Assembly (NCBI RefSeq): GCF_001889525.1
Contig: NZ_CP018192.1
Span: 842,501-906,500, forward strand
Reading direction: 5' to 3'
Source of the DNA: Granulibacter bethesdensis
Lineage (GTDB): Bacteria > Pseudomonadota > Alphaproteobacteria > Acetobacterales > Acetobacteraceae
Length of the DNA stretch: 64,000 nt
Position numbers and translations under genes: made by a program. Shown piece by piece: positions 21,019-31,379 of this stretch. Within the stretch, counting starts at the first letter, position 1. The number at the start of each line of letters is the position of its first letter. The notes under the pieces are model-generated. The model was not told where the DNA came from and did no database searches. It saw only the letters and a program-made list of their open reading frames with translations.

Positions 21019-22512
21019 TTAATGATGGGACATGTTTTTTGAAGCACCATGCTCCTGGACGCTGACTGATCGGGAACCGGTCCGGATGATGGGGGCATGG
21101 GGATGGGGCAGTCTACTCATTGATATGGGCGGCGCAGGATGGTGCGTAGAGCGCATGAGGGAGGCAATGAAAGACTGCCCCCATTTGACGGGATCTTCCT
21201 GCTGCAATCTATGCCATAATGCTTCCCAGCGTGCCCGGCGCTCGGGCAATGGCATGGAGAGCGCTCGTGCGATCGTTTCGGCCAGTGAATCATGATCGTG
21301 AGGATTGACGATGAGTGCCTCTTGCAGATGATCCGCTGCACCTGCGAAGCGGGAAAGAATCAGCACGCCGGGGTCTTCCGCACGCTGGGCGGCGATAAAT
21401 TCCTTGGCGACCAGATTCATGCCGTCCCGCGCTGGGGTCACCAGCGCTACTTTGGCCAGCCGCATATAGCCCGCGATGACATCCCTCCGACCAGCCTGCG
21501 TGACAAGGCGTAGAGGCTGCCAATGGGGTGTACCCATCTCGGCATTGATGGCCCCTGCCTCCCGCGTTACATCTTCTTTTAGCCGACGATAGGTCTCGAC
21601 TTCCTGACGGGAGGCAGCGGCAATCTGTAACAGGCTGGTCAGTTCGCGCCACTCTGGATGCCGGAGCAGGAACTGGCGATAGGCCCCGATTTTCTGACGC
21701 AAGCCTTTGGTGGGGTCGAGCCGATCAACACCCAGAATCAGGGATTGCGTGCCCAGACTTTTCTGAAGGGCATGATATTCCGGCCCTTCCATCGCGGTGC
21801 TGGCGGTCTGTGCAAAACCGCGCGCATCAATGGCGGCAGGAAAGACACCGAGTCTGACGCGGTGCCCCTGCATGGTTTCCAGGGTAGGGGGTAGACCTTT
21901 TACAAGACCGGCCTGATGGGCGGCCTGACTGAAATGTTCCATATCGGAAGTGCTCTGGAAACCAACCAGATCGGCTTGCAGCATCTCTCGTACCAACCCG
22001 TCCATGCCGGGTACGGTCTGAAGGGTCTCATGCATGCAGAACGGGATATGCAGGAAAAAGCCGATCGGATTACGCAGCCCTTTCTGGCGCAGCATGCTGG
22101 CCAGGGGCAGGAAATGATAATCGTGAATCCAGATGAAATCGTCGGGCTTCAGGAGTGTGGACACAAGGTCGGCGAAACGTTGGTTGACCGCCCGGTAAGT
22201 GGTTGCATCCTGCTGACGGAAGCGAACCAGATCGGGCATGCCGTGCAGCAAAGGCCAGAGCGTGCCGTTAGCAAAGCGATTATAAAATCCGTCATGCTCA
22301 TGACGGCGCAGGTCGATAGTCGCGTAATCCACCTCCCCGTCAGCCTGATGGTGGATCGTATCATCCCCTTCATCATTGATCCGGCCACTCCAGCCGAACC
22401 ATAATCCCCCCTTGCTTTGCAGCAGACCCGACAAGGCAACAGCAAGCCCACCGGCAAGCGAATCGTTGCCCGGCAGCGGGACGCGGTTGGATATGACGAC
22501 CAGACGACTCAT
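21019..22512 (-). CDS. otsA: Alpha,alpha-trehalose-6-phosphate synthase (GT20)
   Basis: A 497-residue enzyme joining UDP-glucose and glucose-6-phosphate. The N-terminal loop SNRVPLPG and GGLAVAL, the catalytic [11 protein letters not shown], the phosphate-binding [11 protein letters not shown] (Arg and Lys), and the UDP-site [12 protein letters not shown] with [13 protein letters not shown] are all present. The last about 40 residues are a Pro/His/Ser-rich tail not needed for the fold. Its ATG overlaps the treY stop by 4 bases (ATGA), so it is translationally coupled as the last biosynthetic gene of the operon. No otsB phosphatase gene is present in the window; dephosphorylation must be encoded elsewhere. 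Confidence 0.95.
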   Translation of the reverse strand: MSRLVVISNRVPLPGNDSLAGGLAVALSGLLQSKGGLWFGWSGRINDEGDDTIHHQADGEVDYATIDLRRHEHDGFYNRFANGTLWPLLHGMPDLVRFRQQDATTYRAVNQRFADLVSTLLKPDDFIWIHDYHFLPLASMLRQKGLRNPIGFFLHIPFCMHETLQTVPGMDGLVREMLQADLVGFQSTSDMEHFSQAAHQAGLVKGLPPTLETMQGHRVRLGVFPAAIDARGFAQTASTAMEGPEYHALQKSLGTQSLILGVDRLDPTKGLRQKIGAYRQFLLRHPEWRELTSLLQIAAASRQEVETYRRLKEDVTREAGAINAEMGTPHWQPLRLVTQAGRRDVIAGYMRLAKVALVTPARDGMNLVAKEFIAAQRAEDPGVLILSRFAGAADHLQEALIVNPHDHDSLAETIARALSMPLPERRARWEALWHRLQQEDPVKWGQSFIASLMRSTHHPAPPISMSRLPHPHAPIIRTGSRSVSVQEHGASKNMSHH

Positions 22513-25373
22513 CCTGCCTCCAGCAAAGCGACAGGGAGGATATTGAACATATCTTCCGCCCTGATCCGGGCAGGCAGAGCGTTCGTCACCATCCCATCCA
22601 GCAGATTTTTAACCTTCCGGCCCTGAAACTGACGCGGTACGTGGATGAAAGTTCCTTTCCATGCTGTTGCCGGAACGGTCCACAGTTCTGTCATTACCGG
22701 CGCTGCCTGCTCTGCAAGGGGCAGGGGAGCGCTGCTGTCCGAGGATAGCTGAGCCGAGGAAGAGAAAAAATCATCTTCATTTCGCAGCCGCACCGTCAAC
22801 CTTGTCACAGCTATCAGCGCAGCACGACCTTCATGCGCCCGAACAAAGGCAAGAATATGGCCGGATTGAGGCCCTTCCACCTTTAACGGCAGATAGGTTC
22901 CTTCTTCGAACAGGCATGGCGCCTGACGGCGCAAGCGCAAGGCAGCTGCCAGAATTGCCTGCTTGATATGTCCGTCATGCCAGTGCCCGGCCAGACTGGC
23001 TGCCTCTGCCTTGTTTTCATCCTGCAAAGCGGCAACGCGGGATGGAAAATCAACCGGCTGACGGTTATCCGGATCGACCAGACTGAAATCCCAGAACTCT
23101 GCCCCCTGATAGAGATCGGGGATTCCGGGGGATGTTGCTTTCAGCAGAGTCTGCGACAGGCTGTTGCAGGCGCCTGCTGCCATGATACCGGATGCGAAAG
23201 CGGCCATGTCCTGCGCTACTTTTGCGGGACGGTCCGGATTGAGCAGATCAAACAGAAAATTGCGGCAGGCGGATTCATACGCCTCATTGGGTGCAGCCCA
23301 CTCCGAGTGACGCTTGGCCTCCCGCAATGCCTTTTCCAGCCATGCCGCGATACGCTCGATGAAAACGGCCATGCCTTCCTTGTCATCAGGGGATAGCGCC
23401 AAGGGCCATGCGCCGATCAGCATTTGATACAGCATGATTTCATCGGCTTCGTCAGGTGCCGGATGATGCTCGATCTCCCGTCGCAGGGGCGTGTTCAGAC
23501 GGCTCCATCGCATGACGGCATTCTCCCAGAGCTCTGGAAGTTCGGACAAAACCGCGATGCGCGCGCGTGTATCCTCGCCACGTTTGTGGTCATGGGTGGC
23601 AGTGGCCAACAGGCCGCGGTGCCAGCGTTTGCGACGGTCTGTATTGGCGACATGAAAAGCGGCCGGGGTCAGCGCGAATTGCTGTGGCTCGGCCCCGACT
23701 TCATTGCGGGACAGCAGGCGTCCATAGCGATAGAATGCCGTATCCTCCACCGATTTGGCATTGGTCGGGGCGGAAAGCTGTTGAAACCGTACCATGGCGC
23801 GTAACCATTCCTGACGCCTTGGTCCTGCCGGCACCTGTCGCAGCCCGCTGCCTGCAAGCCATCTCCCGACCAGATCAAGCAGGCCGAGATCAGCAGAGCG
23901 TACGGTTTTCCGGGCCCCGGCAATCGCCCAGTCCAACTCCCGCTCATCAGGATCCGCCATTCCTCCAAGGCCGGCATAGATACGATACACGTGGAAATGA
24001 ACCAGAATTTCGACCAGCACCCGTCGGATGGCGGTGAGCGTGTAATCCCGCGTATGCGGATCACGGCGGGCGAGGCGATGGAGGGCGGCAGCCGTGGCAA
24101 AGGTCTCGCTGGACAGGCTTTCGCGTAGAATCTGCCGTCTGGCCGCCTTGGCCTCATCCTCGAAATCGCCGGGACGATGCGTGAAGCTGGTCCAGAAATG
24201 CGTCAGCGGCGCTTCTCCGGACGGATCATGCAGCAGGGCTGACACCTGGCTCATGAAATCATAGCCGGTGGTGCCGTCGGTCAGCCAGTCGGCAGGCAGT
24301 TTTTCATGCGGGGCCAGGATTTTCTCCACCCAGATCACCGGTTTAATATGCCGCAACTCTACTGGCCTGCTCCCCGTTGCGGCTTCAAGCCTGCGCCGCA
24401 GCTTCCGGCAATAGCCGCGAGGATCTGCCAGCCCGTCTACATGGTCGATCCGCAGCCCATCGATCAGCCCACGCGCGTAAAGAGAGAGCGTATACTCATG
24501 GGTCGCATCGAACACATGCGGCACTTCAACCCGAACCCCGGCAAGACCGTTGATGTCGAAAAACCGCCGCCAGTTGATCTCATCGGAGGCTGCCCGCCAG
24601 AAGCTCAGCCGGTAATGCTGCCGTTCCAGCAGGCGGTGCAGGCGTTCTCGCCCCGCCGGCTGATGAGGATCGAAGGAGCGCAGGGCATGATCGATTCCAC
24701 TCCGCAGGGAAGGTTCGCGTAATTGCTGCCTCAAGCCTTCGACCTGCCGTCGGGTGCTGTCGCGGCCCGCAGGAAGTTCGGCAATGTCGCGGGCGATTTC
24801 CTCCAGTCGACCCCCTTCGGCGGACAAAATTGTGACATATTCCCGCGGGGTCACGGGAAAGCGGTGCGATCCATAGCAACTGATGAACAGCCGGCCGTCC
24901 TGATCATCAAAATGAAGGGTGATATCGCCGTGATCGAGGGCATCGCCGTACGGGCTCCCCAGAAACGGTGCCAGTATACGACCGCGCAGGGATGAATCCG
25001 GTGGATCCCAGTCAATGTCGAAAAATTCGGCGTAGGGGCTGGAGCGTCCCCATTCAAGCACGTCGAGCCACCAGAGATTATCGCTGCCGCCGACCCCCAT
25101 ATGGTTGGGAACGATATCGAGGATCAAACCCATATCGTGCTGCCGCAAAGCGGCGACCAGCGTTTGCAGCGCTGTCTCATCCCCGATTTCGGGGTTCAGC
25201 TGAGTGTGATCGACAATGTCGTAGCCGTGAGTCGATCCTGGGCGTGCCTTCAGCAAAGGGGAGGCATAGAGATGGCTGATACCCAGGCTGGCCAGGTAGG
25301 GGACCAGTTTCGTGCCATCGGCGAGGGTGAAATCCTTGTGGAATTGCAGTCTGGCCGTGGCGCTGATGCTCAT
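22509..25373 (-). CDS. treY: Maltooligosyltrehalose synthase (GH13)
   Basis: A 954-residue GH13 enzyme that isomerises the reducing-end bond of maltooligosaccharides to an alpha,alpha-1,1 bond. Family marks are LASLGISHLYASPLLKARPG near the N-terminus, HGYDIVDHTQLNPEIG, GLRIDHVDGLADP with the nucleophile Asp, the acid/base Glu in WVEKILAPHEKLP, and TATHDHKRGEDTRARI. It is longer than many homologues, partly from a C-terminal beta domain. The start at 25373 is fixed by the ATGA overlap with malQ and by the start of family homology (SATARLQFHKDFT); a longer open frame to 25658 is antisense-like noise. It works with TreZ in this operon. Confidence 0.94.
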   Translation of the reverse strand: MSISATARLQFHKDFTLADGTKLVPYLASLGISHLYASPLLKARPGSTHGYDIVDHTQLNPEIGDETALQTLVAALRQHDMGLILDIVPNHMGVGGSDNLWWLDVLEWGRSSPYAEFFDIDWDPPDSSLRGRILAPFLGSPYGDALDHGDITLHFDDQDGRLFISCYGSHRFPVTPREYVTILSAEGGRLEEIARDIAELPAGRDSTRRQVEGLRQQLREPSLRSGIDHALRSFDPHQPAGRERLHRLLERQHYRLSFWRAASDEINWRRFFDINGLAGVRVEVPHVFDATHEYTLSLYARGLIDGLRIDHVDGLADPRGYCRKLRRRLEAATGSRPVELRHIKPVIWVEKILAPHEKLPADWLTDGTTGYDFMSQVSALLHDPSGEAPLTHFWTSFTHRPGDFEDEAKAARRQILRESLSSETFATAAALHRLARRDPHTRDYTLTAIRRVLVEILVHFHVYRIYAGLGGMADPDERELDWAIAGARKTVRSADLGLLDLVGRWLAGSGLRQVPAGPRRQEWLRAMVRFQQLSAPTNAKSVEDTAFYRYGRLLSRNEVGAEPQQFALTPAAFHVANTDRRKRWHRGLLATATHDHKRGEDTRARIAVLSELPELWENAVMRWSRLNTPLRREIEHHPAPDEADEIMLYQMLIGAWPLALSPDDKEGMAVFIERIAAWLEKALREAKRHSEWAAPNEAYESACRNFLFDLLNPDRPAKVAQDMAAFASGIMAAGACNSLSQTLLKATSPGIPDLYQGAEFWDFSLVDPDNRQPVDFPSRVAALQDENKAEAASLAGHWHDGHIKQAILAAALRLRRQAPCLFEEGTYLPLKVEGPQSGHILAFVRAHEGRAALIAVTRLTVRLRNEDDFFSSSAQLSSDSSAPLPLAEQAAPVMTELWTVPATAWKGTFIHVPRQFQGRKVKNLLDGMVTNALPARIRAEDMFNILPVALLEAG

Positions 25374-27382
25374 GAGGGGCGGCTTTTTTCCAATTCCTGC
25401 AAGCGGTGCGACACGTCCGGGGAGTCGAACAATGCTTCCGCTGCTCCATTGAAACGACGGCGCCAGTTCGGATGTTCCCTGTAAGTCCCCGGAAGATTCG
25501 GTTGTTCGCGTAATCCGAGCGCATCTTCCATCGGCAGCAGCACGAGGGTCGAGTGCGTGCGGCCGATATGACGGATCGCTGCATCCACGGCGGGGCCGGT
25601 ATTGTGTGCTTCCGGCGCATCGCCTTGAGCCGCGCCCGATGCCTGCATGGCACCCCACAGGGCTTGCCTGTCACGCTCGCGTTCTTCGTAACTGAGCCAG
25701 ATAGCCGTGTCGTCACTCAGCAACCGGAGTGACTTCCGGGTTTCCAGATCATGGCCGCTCCACCATCCCGCGACGGGGGCAAGGTCATGCGTGCTGGTCA
25801 TGGCAACAGCGGTGCGGGAATAATATTCGGGTGGTTTGAAGTCATGTTCTCCGCGCTCGAAATACAGCACACGCAATCCATGTACGGCACGGGCCTGCAG
25901 CGCGTCACTGAACCCTTCCGGTACGGTCCCCAGATCCTCGCCAAGGATTAATGCCTGATGCGCATGACTTTCCAGCGCGGTCAGGCGCAGCATATCCTGC
26001 AACGGAAAGCGCAGATAAGCGCCTTCGGTCGCGCGTGCGCCTTCCGGCAACACCCAAAGCCGCGCAATACCCATCACATGATCGATCCGTACCCCGCCCG
26101 CATGACGCAGGGCGGCGCGCAGCATTTCAATGAAAGCGCTGAATCCTTGCTCCATCAGACCGACGGGGGAGAAAGCCGTTAGCCCCCAATCCTGCCCCTG
26201 CGGGCTGAGCAGATCGGGGGGTGCACCTACGGACAAGCCAATCAGCGTTTCTTTTTGTCGGCTCCAGCAATGGCTGCCGCCTCCATCCGTGCCGACGGCG
26301 AGATCGGTGATCAGCCCGATCTCCATCCCGCTTTCCCGCGCAGCACGCTGGGCATGCGCCAGCCCGCGCTCGGCCAGAAATTGCAGGAAGGCATGGAAAT
26401 CGACTTCTTTTGCATGCTCGGCTGCAAAACGCTGTACGGTGACGGAGGCAGGATGACGATACTCATCCGGCCAGCTCCGCCAGTTCCAACGGGACGGATC
26501 GGTTCCGAAGAAATGCCCATGCAGGGCCTCAAAACGGGCGTGATCTTCCACCACTTTGCCGGGACCGGCCCGCCATGCGGTGAAGTCGGGATGCGTGCCG
26601 CCCAGCGCATCGAACAGAGCGCGATAGCGGCGCAGACGCAGGCGCGTGGCGGCAGGCCAGTCGATCAGGCTGAGACTTTCCAGATGCTGGCGCTCGGCCT
26701 CTCCTTCCGAGAAGGAAAAACCGTCCAGAAGACCCGAATCGTCGCCATGTAGCACATTGAGTGCAATCCGGCTGGAGGGAGAATACGGGCTGAATCGGTC
26801 CGGATCGGCGCTGAACTGGGCATGAACCGGACTGATGCCGATCGCTTGCGCACCCTGCCGTGCGGCGGCGGGAGCAAAGCGGGCAAGCGCGGCAAAATCA
26901 CCGATGCCTCCATCTCCCTCGCGACGGAGGGCATAAAGCTGTGCTGCCACCCCCCAGCTTCCATGACGGGGGCGTTTGCACTCGGCTGGAGCATTGGCGA
27001 TAGTGATGCGCTGTCCGGCTATTTCCAGACTGTGATAACCGGGTTCTTCAATCGGTGGCAGGCTTTCGCCAGGATTGAGTGTTCCGCTACGGCGTGTGCC
27101 GTTCTCCAGCGTCAGTTCCCACGCTCCTTCCTGCTGTCCAAGCGAAATGGACTGCCCCGCATCGGCGGTGATCAGGGGAGGAAGATGCCGCCCGTCTTCC
27201 CGTGCCTGAAGAATGGCGAGGCTGTCCGCAATCTGGGCCTGACTGTCGCCGGGCAGTCCGATTGCCCGCAATACAGCCCGCAATGTATCCGGTGAGACGG
27301 CATTATCGTGTCCGAAAGCGTCTCTGTACCAAGTAGATACTCCGGCACGGTCGGCAAGGCGATGGAGGTCTTCATCAATCAC
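25370..27382 (-). CDS. malQ: 4-alpha-glucanotransferase (GH77, amylomaltase)
   Basis: A 670-residue GH77 disproportionating enzyme that moves glucan segments between maltooligosaccharides. It has the N-terminal starch-binding-like region seen in proteobacterial MalQ, then family motifs QAIGISPVHAQFSADPDRFSPYSPSSR, SHCWSRQKETLIGLSVGAPPD in two parts, VRIDHVMGIARLW with the nucleophile Asp, and LILGEDLGTVPEGF with the acid/base Glu. The start is GTG 27382, whose GTGA overlaps the treZ stop, giving tight coupling. In this operon it can reshape glucans into lengths that TreY and TreZ accept. Confidence 0.94.
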   Translation of the reverse strand: MIDEDLHRLADRAGVSTWYRDAFGHDNAVSPDTLRAVLRAIGLPGDSQAQIADSLAILQAREDGRHLPPLITADAGQSISLGQQEGAWELTLENGTRRSGTLNPGESLPPIEEPGYHSLEIAGQRITIANAPAECKRPRHGSWGVAAQLYALRREGDGGIGDFAALARFAPAAARQGAQAIGISPVHAQFSADPDRFSPYSPSSRIALNVLHGDDSGLLDGFSFSEGEAERQHLESLSLIDWPAATRLRLRRYRALFDALGGTHPDFTAWRAGPGKVVEDHARFEALHGHFFGTDPSRWNWRSWPDEYRHPASVTVQRFAAEHAKEVDFHAFLQFLAERGLAHAQRAARESGMEIGLITDLAVGTDGGGSHCWSRQKETLIGLSVGAPPDLLSPQGQDWGLTAFSPVGLMEQGFSAFIEMLRAALRHAGGVRIDHVMGIARLWVLPEGARATEGAYLRFPLQDMLRLTALESHAHQALILGEDLGTVPEGFSDALQARAVHGLRVLYFERGEHDFKPPEYYSRTAVAMTSTHDLAPVAGWWSGHDLETRKSLRLLSDDTAIWLSYEERERDRQALWGAMQASGAAQGDAPEAHNTGPAVDAAIRHIGRTHSTLVLLPMEDALGLREQPNLPGTYREHPNWRRRFNGAAEALFDSPDVSHRLQELEKSRPS

Positions 27383-29169
27383 GGAACATCCTCGGCGCTG
27401 GCTTCCTTGAACCATAGCGCGGTGGTGGCTACCGGCAACAGGGTATGATTGGAGGATGGGTCGCGCGTACTGAAAATGGCTTTTCCGGCTATCGGAGGCA
27501 GGGGAACCGGTTCGGTGCCGAGATTGACGCCGATACTCATCAGCGCGCCATCTCCCAGCTTCCATTGTGCCAGCAAAGCGCCCTGACCAAGAATATCAAC
27601 CCCTGTGCTGCATGTTCCTGCCAGGCGGGGCAGCAACAGAGTATGACGCAACGACAGCAGCATTTGCCGGAATGCCAGTGCGTCCTGTCCCTGCTGTGTC
27701 TGAGCAGCGGTAAAGTCGGGGATCGAACGGGTAAAGGTCGTCTCGGCATTGGGGTCAGGAATATGTTTCCGTTTTTCCGGATCCTGAAAGGCGGAGAAAT
27801 GTTTGAACTCAGCCCGTCGCCCTTCTCTGACGGCATCGGCAAGTTCGTCGTGATGGTCAGTAAAAAATAAAAATGGCGTGTGCGATTCCCATTCCTCGCC
27901 CATGTAAATCAGAGGTATCTGAGGCATAAGAATCTGCAAGGCGGTGGCCGCCCGTAAGGCGTCATGATCCGTCAGGGTGATCAGACGTTCCCCCATGGCA
28001 CGATTGCCGATCTGGTCATGATTTTGCAGACAGATGATGAAAGCGGTCGTAGGCAGCCCATCGGCGGGATGGCCACGATGCTGGCCGCTATGGCGTGATA
28101 CTTCTCCCTGATAGGCGAAGCCGTCACTCAGGCAACGTGCCAGAAGGTTGGTGGCATCCTCGAAATCTTCATAATATCCTTCGGTTTCTCCGGTTAGCAG
28201 CACATGAAGACAGTGATGGAAATCGTCAGTCCATTGCGCGTCGTAATATGCGCCGTTCCTGGCGGGGCGGAGCAGGTGGGAAACGTTGCCCTCATGTTCC
28301 AGCATCAGATGCACATGACGGTCTAATGGCGTGATTCGTTCCCGAATCAGGCGCGCCATGTCCGGCAAAAAAGATTGCGGCTCTATGGCATGGGTGGCAT
28401 CGAAGCGAAGTCCGTCGAAACGGAATTCGTTCAGCCAGTAAAGCGCATTGTCGACGAAATAATCCTGAACCTCCGACCGTGTAAAATCGATGGCTGCACC
28501 CCAAGGCGTATGTTTGCTTTCGTCAAAAAAATCTCTGGCATAAACATGTGCATAGGCACCATCAGGCCCGAAATGATTGTATACCACATCCAGATAGACC
28601 ATCAGGCCCAGCCCGTGCGCAGTGTCTATCAAAGCTTTCAGATCGTCTGGGCTGCCATACGCCGTATCGGGTGCATAGGGTAGAACGCCGTCATATCCCC
28701 AGTTTCTTGCTCCCGGAAAATCAGCCAACGGCATGAGTTCAAGAGCGGTGATCCCGATAGCTTTGAGGGAAGGCAGATAATCGACGATGCCCTTGAATCC
28801 GCCGAAAGCACCCGGATGAAGCTCGTAGAGAATGGCTTCATGCCATGGCCGGCCTTTCCATTCATTATGCTTCCAGACATAAGTGCCGGGATCGGTGACG
28901 ATGCTCCAGCCATGAACATCTCCATCCTGGCAGCGAGAGGCAGGGTCAGGAACAGCAAGGCCATCAGGCAGGATGAATTTGTATCTGGTTCCGGGAGGTA
29001 TACGGTGTTCATATTCATGCCAACCGCCATCAAGGGCCTGCATCGGTACAGGATCCTCACCCTGAATCTGGAGCGACATGAGAGTGATATCCGGTGCCCA
29101 GATGCGGAAACGGGTGATGTTGTCCTTTCGCGTCACGCCATGTTTGGTGGGCCATTCATACAGCGCCAT
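27379..29169 (-). CDS. treZ: Malto-oligosyltrehalose trehalohydrolase (GH13)
   Basis: A 596-residue GH13 enzyme releasing trehalose from maltooligosyltrehalose made by TreY. The N-terminal beta domain (FRIWAPDITLMSLQIQG) precedes the barrel. Key motifs are VYLDVVYNHFGPDGAY, FDGLRFDATHAI with the nucleophile Asp, the acid/base Glu in LMLEHEGN, and CLQNHDQIGNRAMGERL. It lies 5 bases after glgB and overlaps malQ by 4 bases. The usual TreYZ pair is split here by malQ. Confidence 0.95.
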   Translation of the reverse strand: MALYEWPTKHGVTRKDNITRFRIWAPDITLMSLQIQGEDPVPMQALDGGWHEYEHRIPPGTRYKFILPDGLAVPDPASRCQDGDVHGWSIVTDPGTYVWKHNEWKGRPWHEAILYELHPGAFGGFKGIVDYLPSLKAIGITALELMPLADFPGARNWGYDGVLPYAPDTAYGSPDDLKALIDTAHGLGLMVYLDVVYNHFGPDGAYAHVYARDFFDESKHTPWGAAIDFTRSEVQDYFVDNALYWLNEFRFDGLRFDATHAIEPQSFLPDMARLIRERITPLDRHVHLMLEHEGNVSHLLRPARNGAYYDAQWTDDFHHCLHVLLTGETEGYYEDFEDATNLLARCLSDGFAYQGEVSRHSGQHRGHPADGLPTTAFIICLQNHDQIGNRAMGERLITLTDHDALRAATALQILMPQIPLIYMGEEWESHTPFLFFTDHHDELADAVREGRRAEFKHFSAFQDPEKRKHIPDPNAETTFTRSIPDFTAAQTQQGQDALAFRQMLLSLRHTLLLPRLAGTCSTGVDILGQGALLAQWKLGDGALMSIGVNLGTEPVPLPPIAGKAIFSTRDPSSNHTLLPVATTALWFKEASAEDVP

Positions 29170-29174
29170 TGCAA

Positions 29175-31379
29175 TCAGCTTTCCGGTTTCAGAATGATGG
29201 TTGCCAGTGGTGGCAGCGTCAGTTGCAATGATGCCGGATGTTGATGGCTGGGTGATGCATCCGCCATGCGTCCCCCGCCATTCCCGGTATTGGAACCACC
29301 ATAAATCCCTGCATCTGTGTTAAGAATTTCCCGCCAGAATCCACCCTGCGGCACACCGATGCGGTAATCATGACGTGGTACAGGCGTCAGATTGCACACC
29401 ACCAGAACCGGAGCATCGGAATCTGCTCCGTATCGCAGATAGGCGAAAACGCTCTGCGTCCTGTCGTCAATCACGAGCCATGAAAAACCATCCCACGCGC
29501 AATCCTTGCGATACAGCGCGGGTTCCGCGCGATAGAGAGTGTTCAGATCGGCCACCAGGCGTTGAACACCCTGATGGTTCGGGCGGTCCAGAAGATACCA
29601 GTCGGTACCATGCCCTTCGCTCCATTCCTGTTCCTGGGCAATCTCGCCGCCCATAAACAGCAGCTTTTTGCCGGGATGCGTCCACATGAAGCCATAATAG
29701 GCACGCAGATTGGCAAAACGCTGCCATTCATCGCCCGGCATGCGCCCAAGCAAGGAACGTTTCCCATGCACGACTTCGTCATGCGAAAGCGGAAGAATAA
29801 ATTTCTCACTAAAGGCATAGACCAGTCCAAACGTCATCTGATCATGATGCCAGCTGCGATTGACGGGGTCTTCCTGCATGTAGTGCAGCGTGTCATGCAT
29901 CCACCCCATGTTCCATTTATAATCGAAGCCCAACCCACCTTCATGGGCTGGTCTGGTGACACCAGGCCATGCGGTGCTTTCCTCGGCGATCAGAACGGCA
30001 CCCGGTGCACGGGATTTTACAACAGCACTGAGATGTTGAAGAAAACTGACGGATTCTAGATTTTCCCGGCCACCATACATGTTTGGTATCCATTCACCAT
30101 GCTTGCGGCTGTAATCGCGATACAGCATGGAAGCGACGGCATCCACGCGCAGCGCATCCGCATGGAAATAAGTAAGCCAGTGAACTGCGCTTGAAATCAG
30201 GAAGGCCCGCACTTCATTGCGGCCCAGATTATAGATGTAGGTATTCCAGTCGTAGTGATACCCCTCGCGCGGGTCTTCATGTTCGTAAAGCGCGGTGCCA
30301 TCGAAGCGGGCCAGTCCATGCGCATCAGTGGGAAAATGCGCAGGTACCCAGTCGAGAATAACGCCGATACCCGCTTCATGCAGTCGGTTGACCAGAGAAG
30401 CGAAGGATTCCGGCGTGCCCAGGCGCGCCATCGGCGCAAACTGCCCGAGCGGTTGATAGCCCCATGAACCGCCGAACGGATGTTCCATGACCGGCAGAAA
30501 TTCGACATGAGTAAAGCCCAGCGACTGCACATAGGGAATCAGCCGATCGGCAAGAGTGTTCCAATCCCCACATTCCGCCGGCATCCAGGAGGTTGGATGA
30601 ACTTCATAAATTGAAATCGGCTGGTCAGCTGCCTGTAATCTGCCACGCTGCTGCATCCACTGTTCGTCCGTCCACTGCAACGGAGCAGGGGAGGCGACGA
30701 TCGAAGCCGTGGCAGGAGGAATTTCCGCATACCAGGCCACCGGATCGGCTTTCAAAGGTAAAAGCTCCCCGTTCGGGCCGAGCAATTCGTATTTATAGAG
30801 CGTTCCTGCGGTCAGACCGGGAATGAACAGTTCCCACACCCCTGCCTCCACGCGTTTACGCATGGGGTGGCAGCGGCCGTCCCAATGGTTGAAGCTTCCA
30901 ATCACGGAGGCACGGGTGGCGTTTGGCGCCCATACCGCGAAACGGACTCCTTCGACCTCCCGTCCGTCCGGACTGTGCATGGTGGTGACATGGGCACCCA
31001 GAACGCGTCCTAGATCCTCATGCCGCCCTTCAGCCAGCAGGTAAACATCCAGATCGCCAAGCAGATTAGGAAAAACATAGGGATCGTCTATGATATCCGT
31101 CCCGGTCGCGGTTACGATTTTCAGGCGATAACCCATCCTGCCTGGCAGACGGGCGGCAAAAAGCCCATCGCCATGCACACGGTGCAGTGTGGCGATTTCC
31201 TGTCCACTGTCCGGGCTGATCGCCACCACGCTGGTGGCGTGAGGTTGGAAACTGCGCAGGACCACACCGTCACGGGTGGTATGGACGCCCAGTACGCTGA
31301 ACGGATCACCATGGCGGCCATGTATGATTGCGGCGGCTACATCAGGATGGATGAGGGTGTTTAGGTCCAGCGCATTCAT
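29175..31379 (-). CDS. glgB: 1,4-alpha-glucan branching enzyme (GH13/CBM48)
   Basis: A 734-residue branching enzyme making alpha-1,6 branches. The N1 domain ([13 protein letters not shown]), the CBM48 domain ([20 protein letters not shown]) and the GH13 barrel are all present. Catalytic Asp lies in [18 protein letters not shown], Glu in [12 protein letters not shown], and the third acidic site is in [12 protein letters not shown]. The start ATG follows the treS stop directly (TGAATG). In the GlgE pathway the branching enzyme elaborates chains that GlgE extends. Confidence 0.96.
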   Translation of the reverse strand: MNALDLNTLIHPDVAAAIIHGRHGDPFSVLGVHTTRDGVVLRSFQPHATSVVAISPDSGQEIATLHRVHGDGLFAARLPGRMGYRLKIVTATGTDIIDDPYVFPNLLGDLDVYLLAEGRHEDLGRVLGAHVTTMHSPDGREVEGVRFAVWAPNATRASVIGSFNHWDGRCHPMRKRVEAGVWELFIPGLTAGTLYKYELLGPNGELLPLKADPVAWYAEIPPATASIVASPAPLQWTDEQWMQQRGRLQAADQPISIYEVHPTSWMPAECGDWNTLADRLIPYVQSLGFTHVEFLPVMEHPFGGSWGYQPLGQFAPMARLGTPESFASLVNRLHEAGIGVILDWVPAHFPTDAHGLARFDGTALYEHEDPREGYHYDWNTYIYNLGRNEVRAFLISSAVHWLTYFHADALRVDAVASMLYRDYSRKHGEWIPNMYGGRENLESVSFLQHLSAVVKSRAPGAVLIAEESTAWPGVTRPAHEGGLGFDYKWNMGWMHDTLHYMQEDPVNRSWHHDQMTFGLVYAFSEKFILPLSHDEVVHGKRSLLGRMPGDEWQRFANLRAYYGFMWTHPGKKLLFMGGEIAQEQEWSEGHGTDWYLLDRPNHQGVQRLVADLNTLYRAEPALYRKDCAWDGFSWLVIDDRTQSVFAYLRYGADSDAPVLVVCNLTPVPRHDYRIGVPQGGFWREILNTDAGIYGGSNTGNGGGRMADASPSHQHPASLQLTLPPLATIILKPES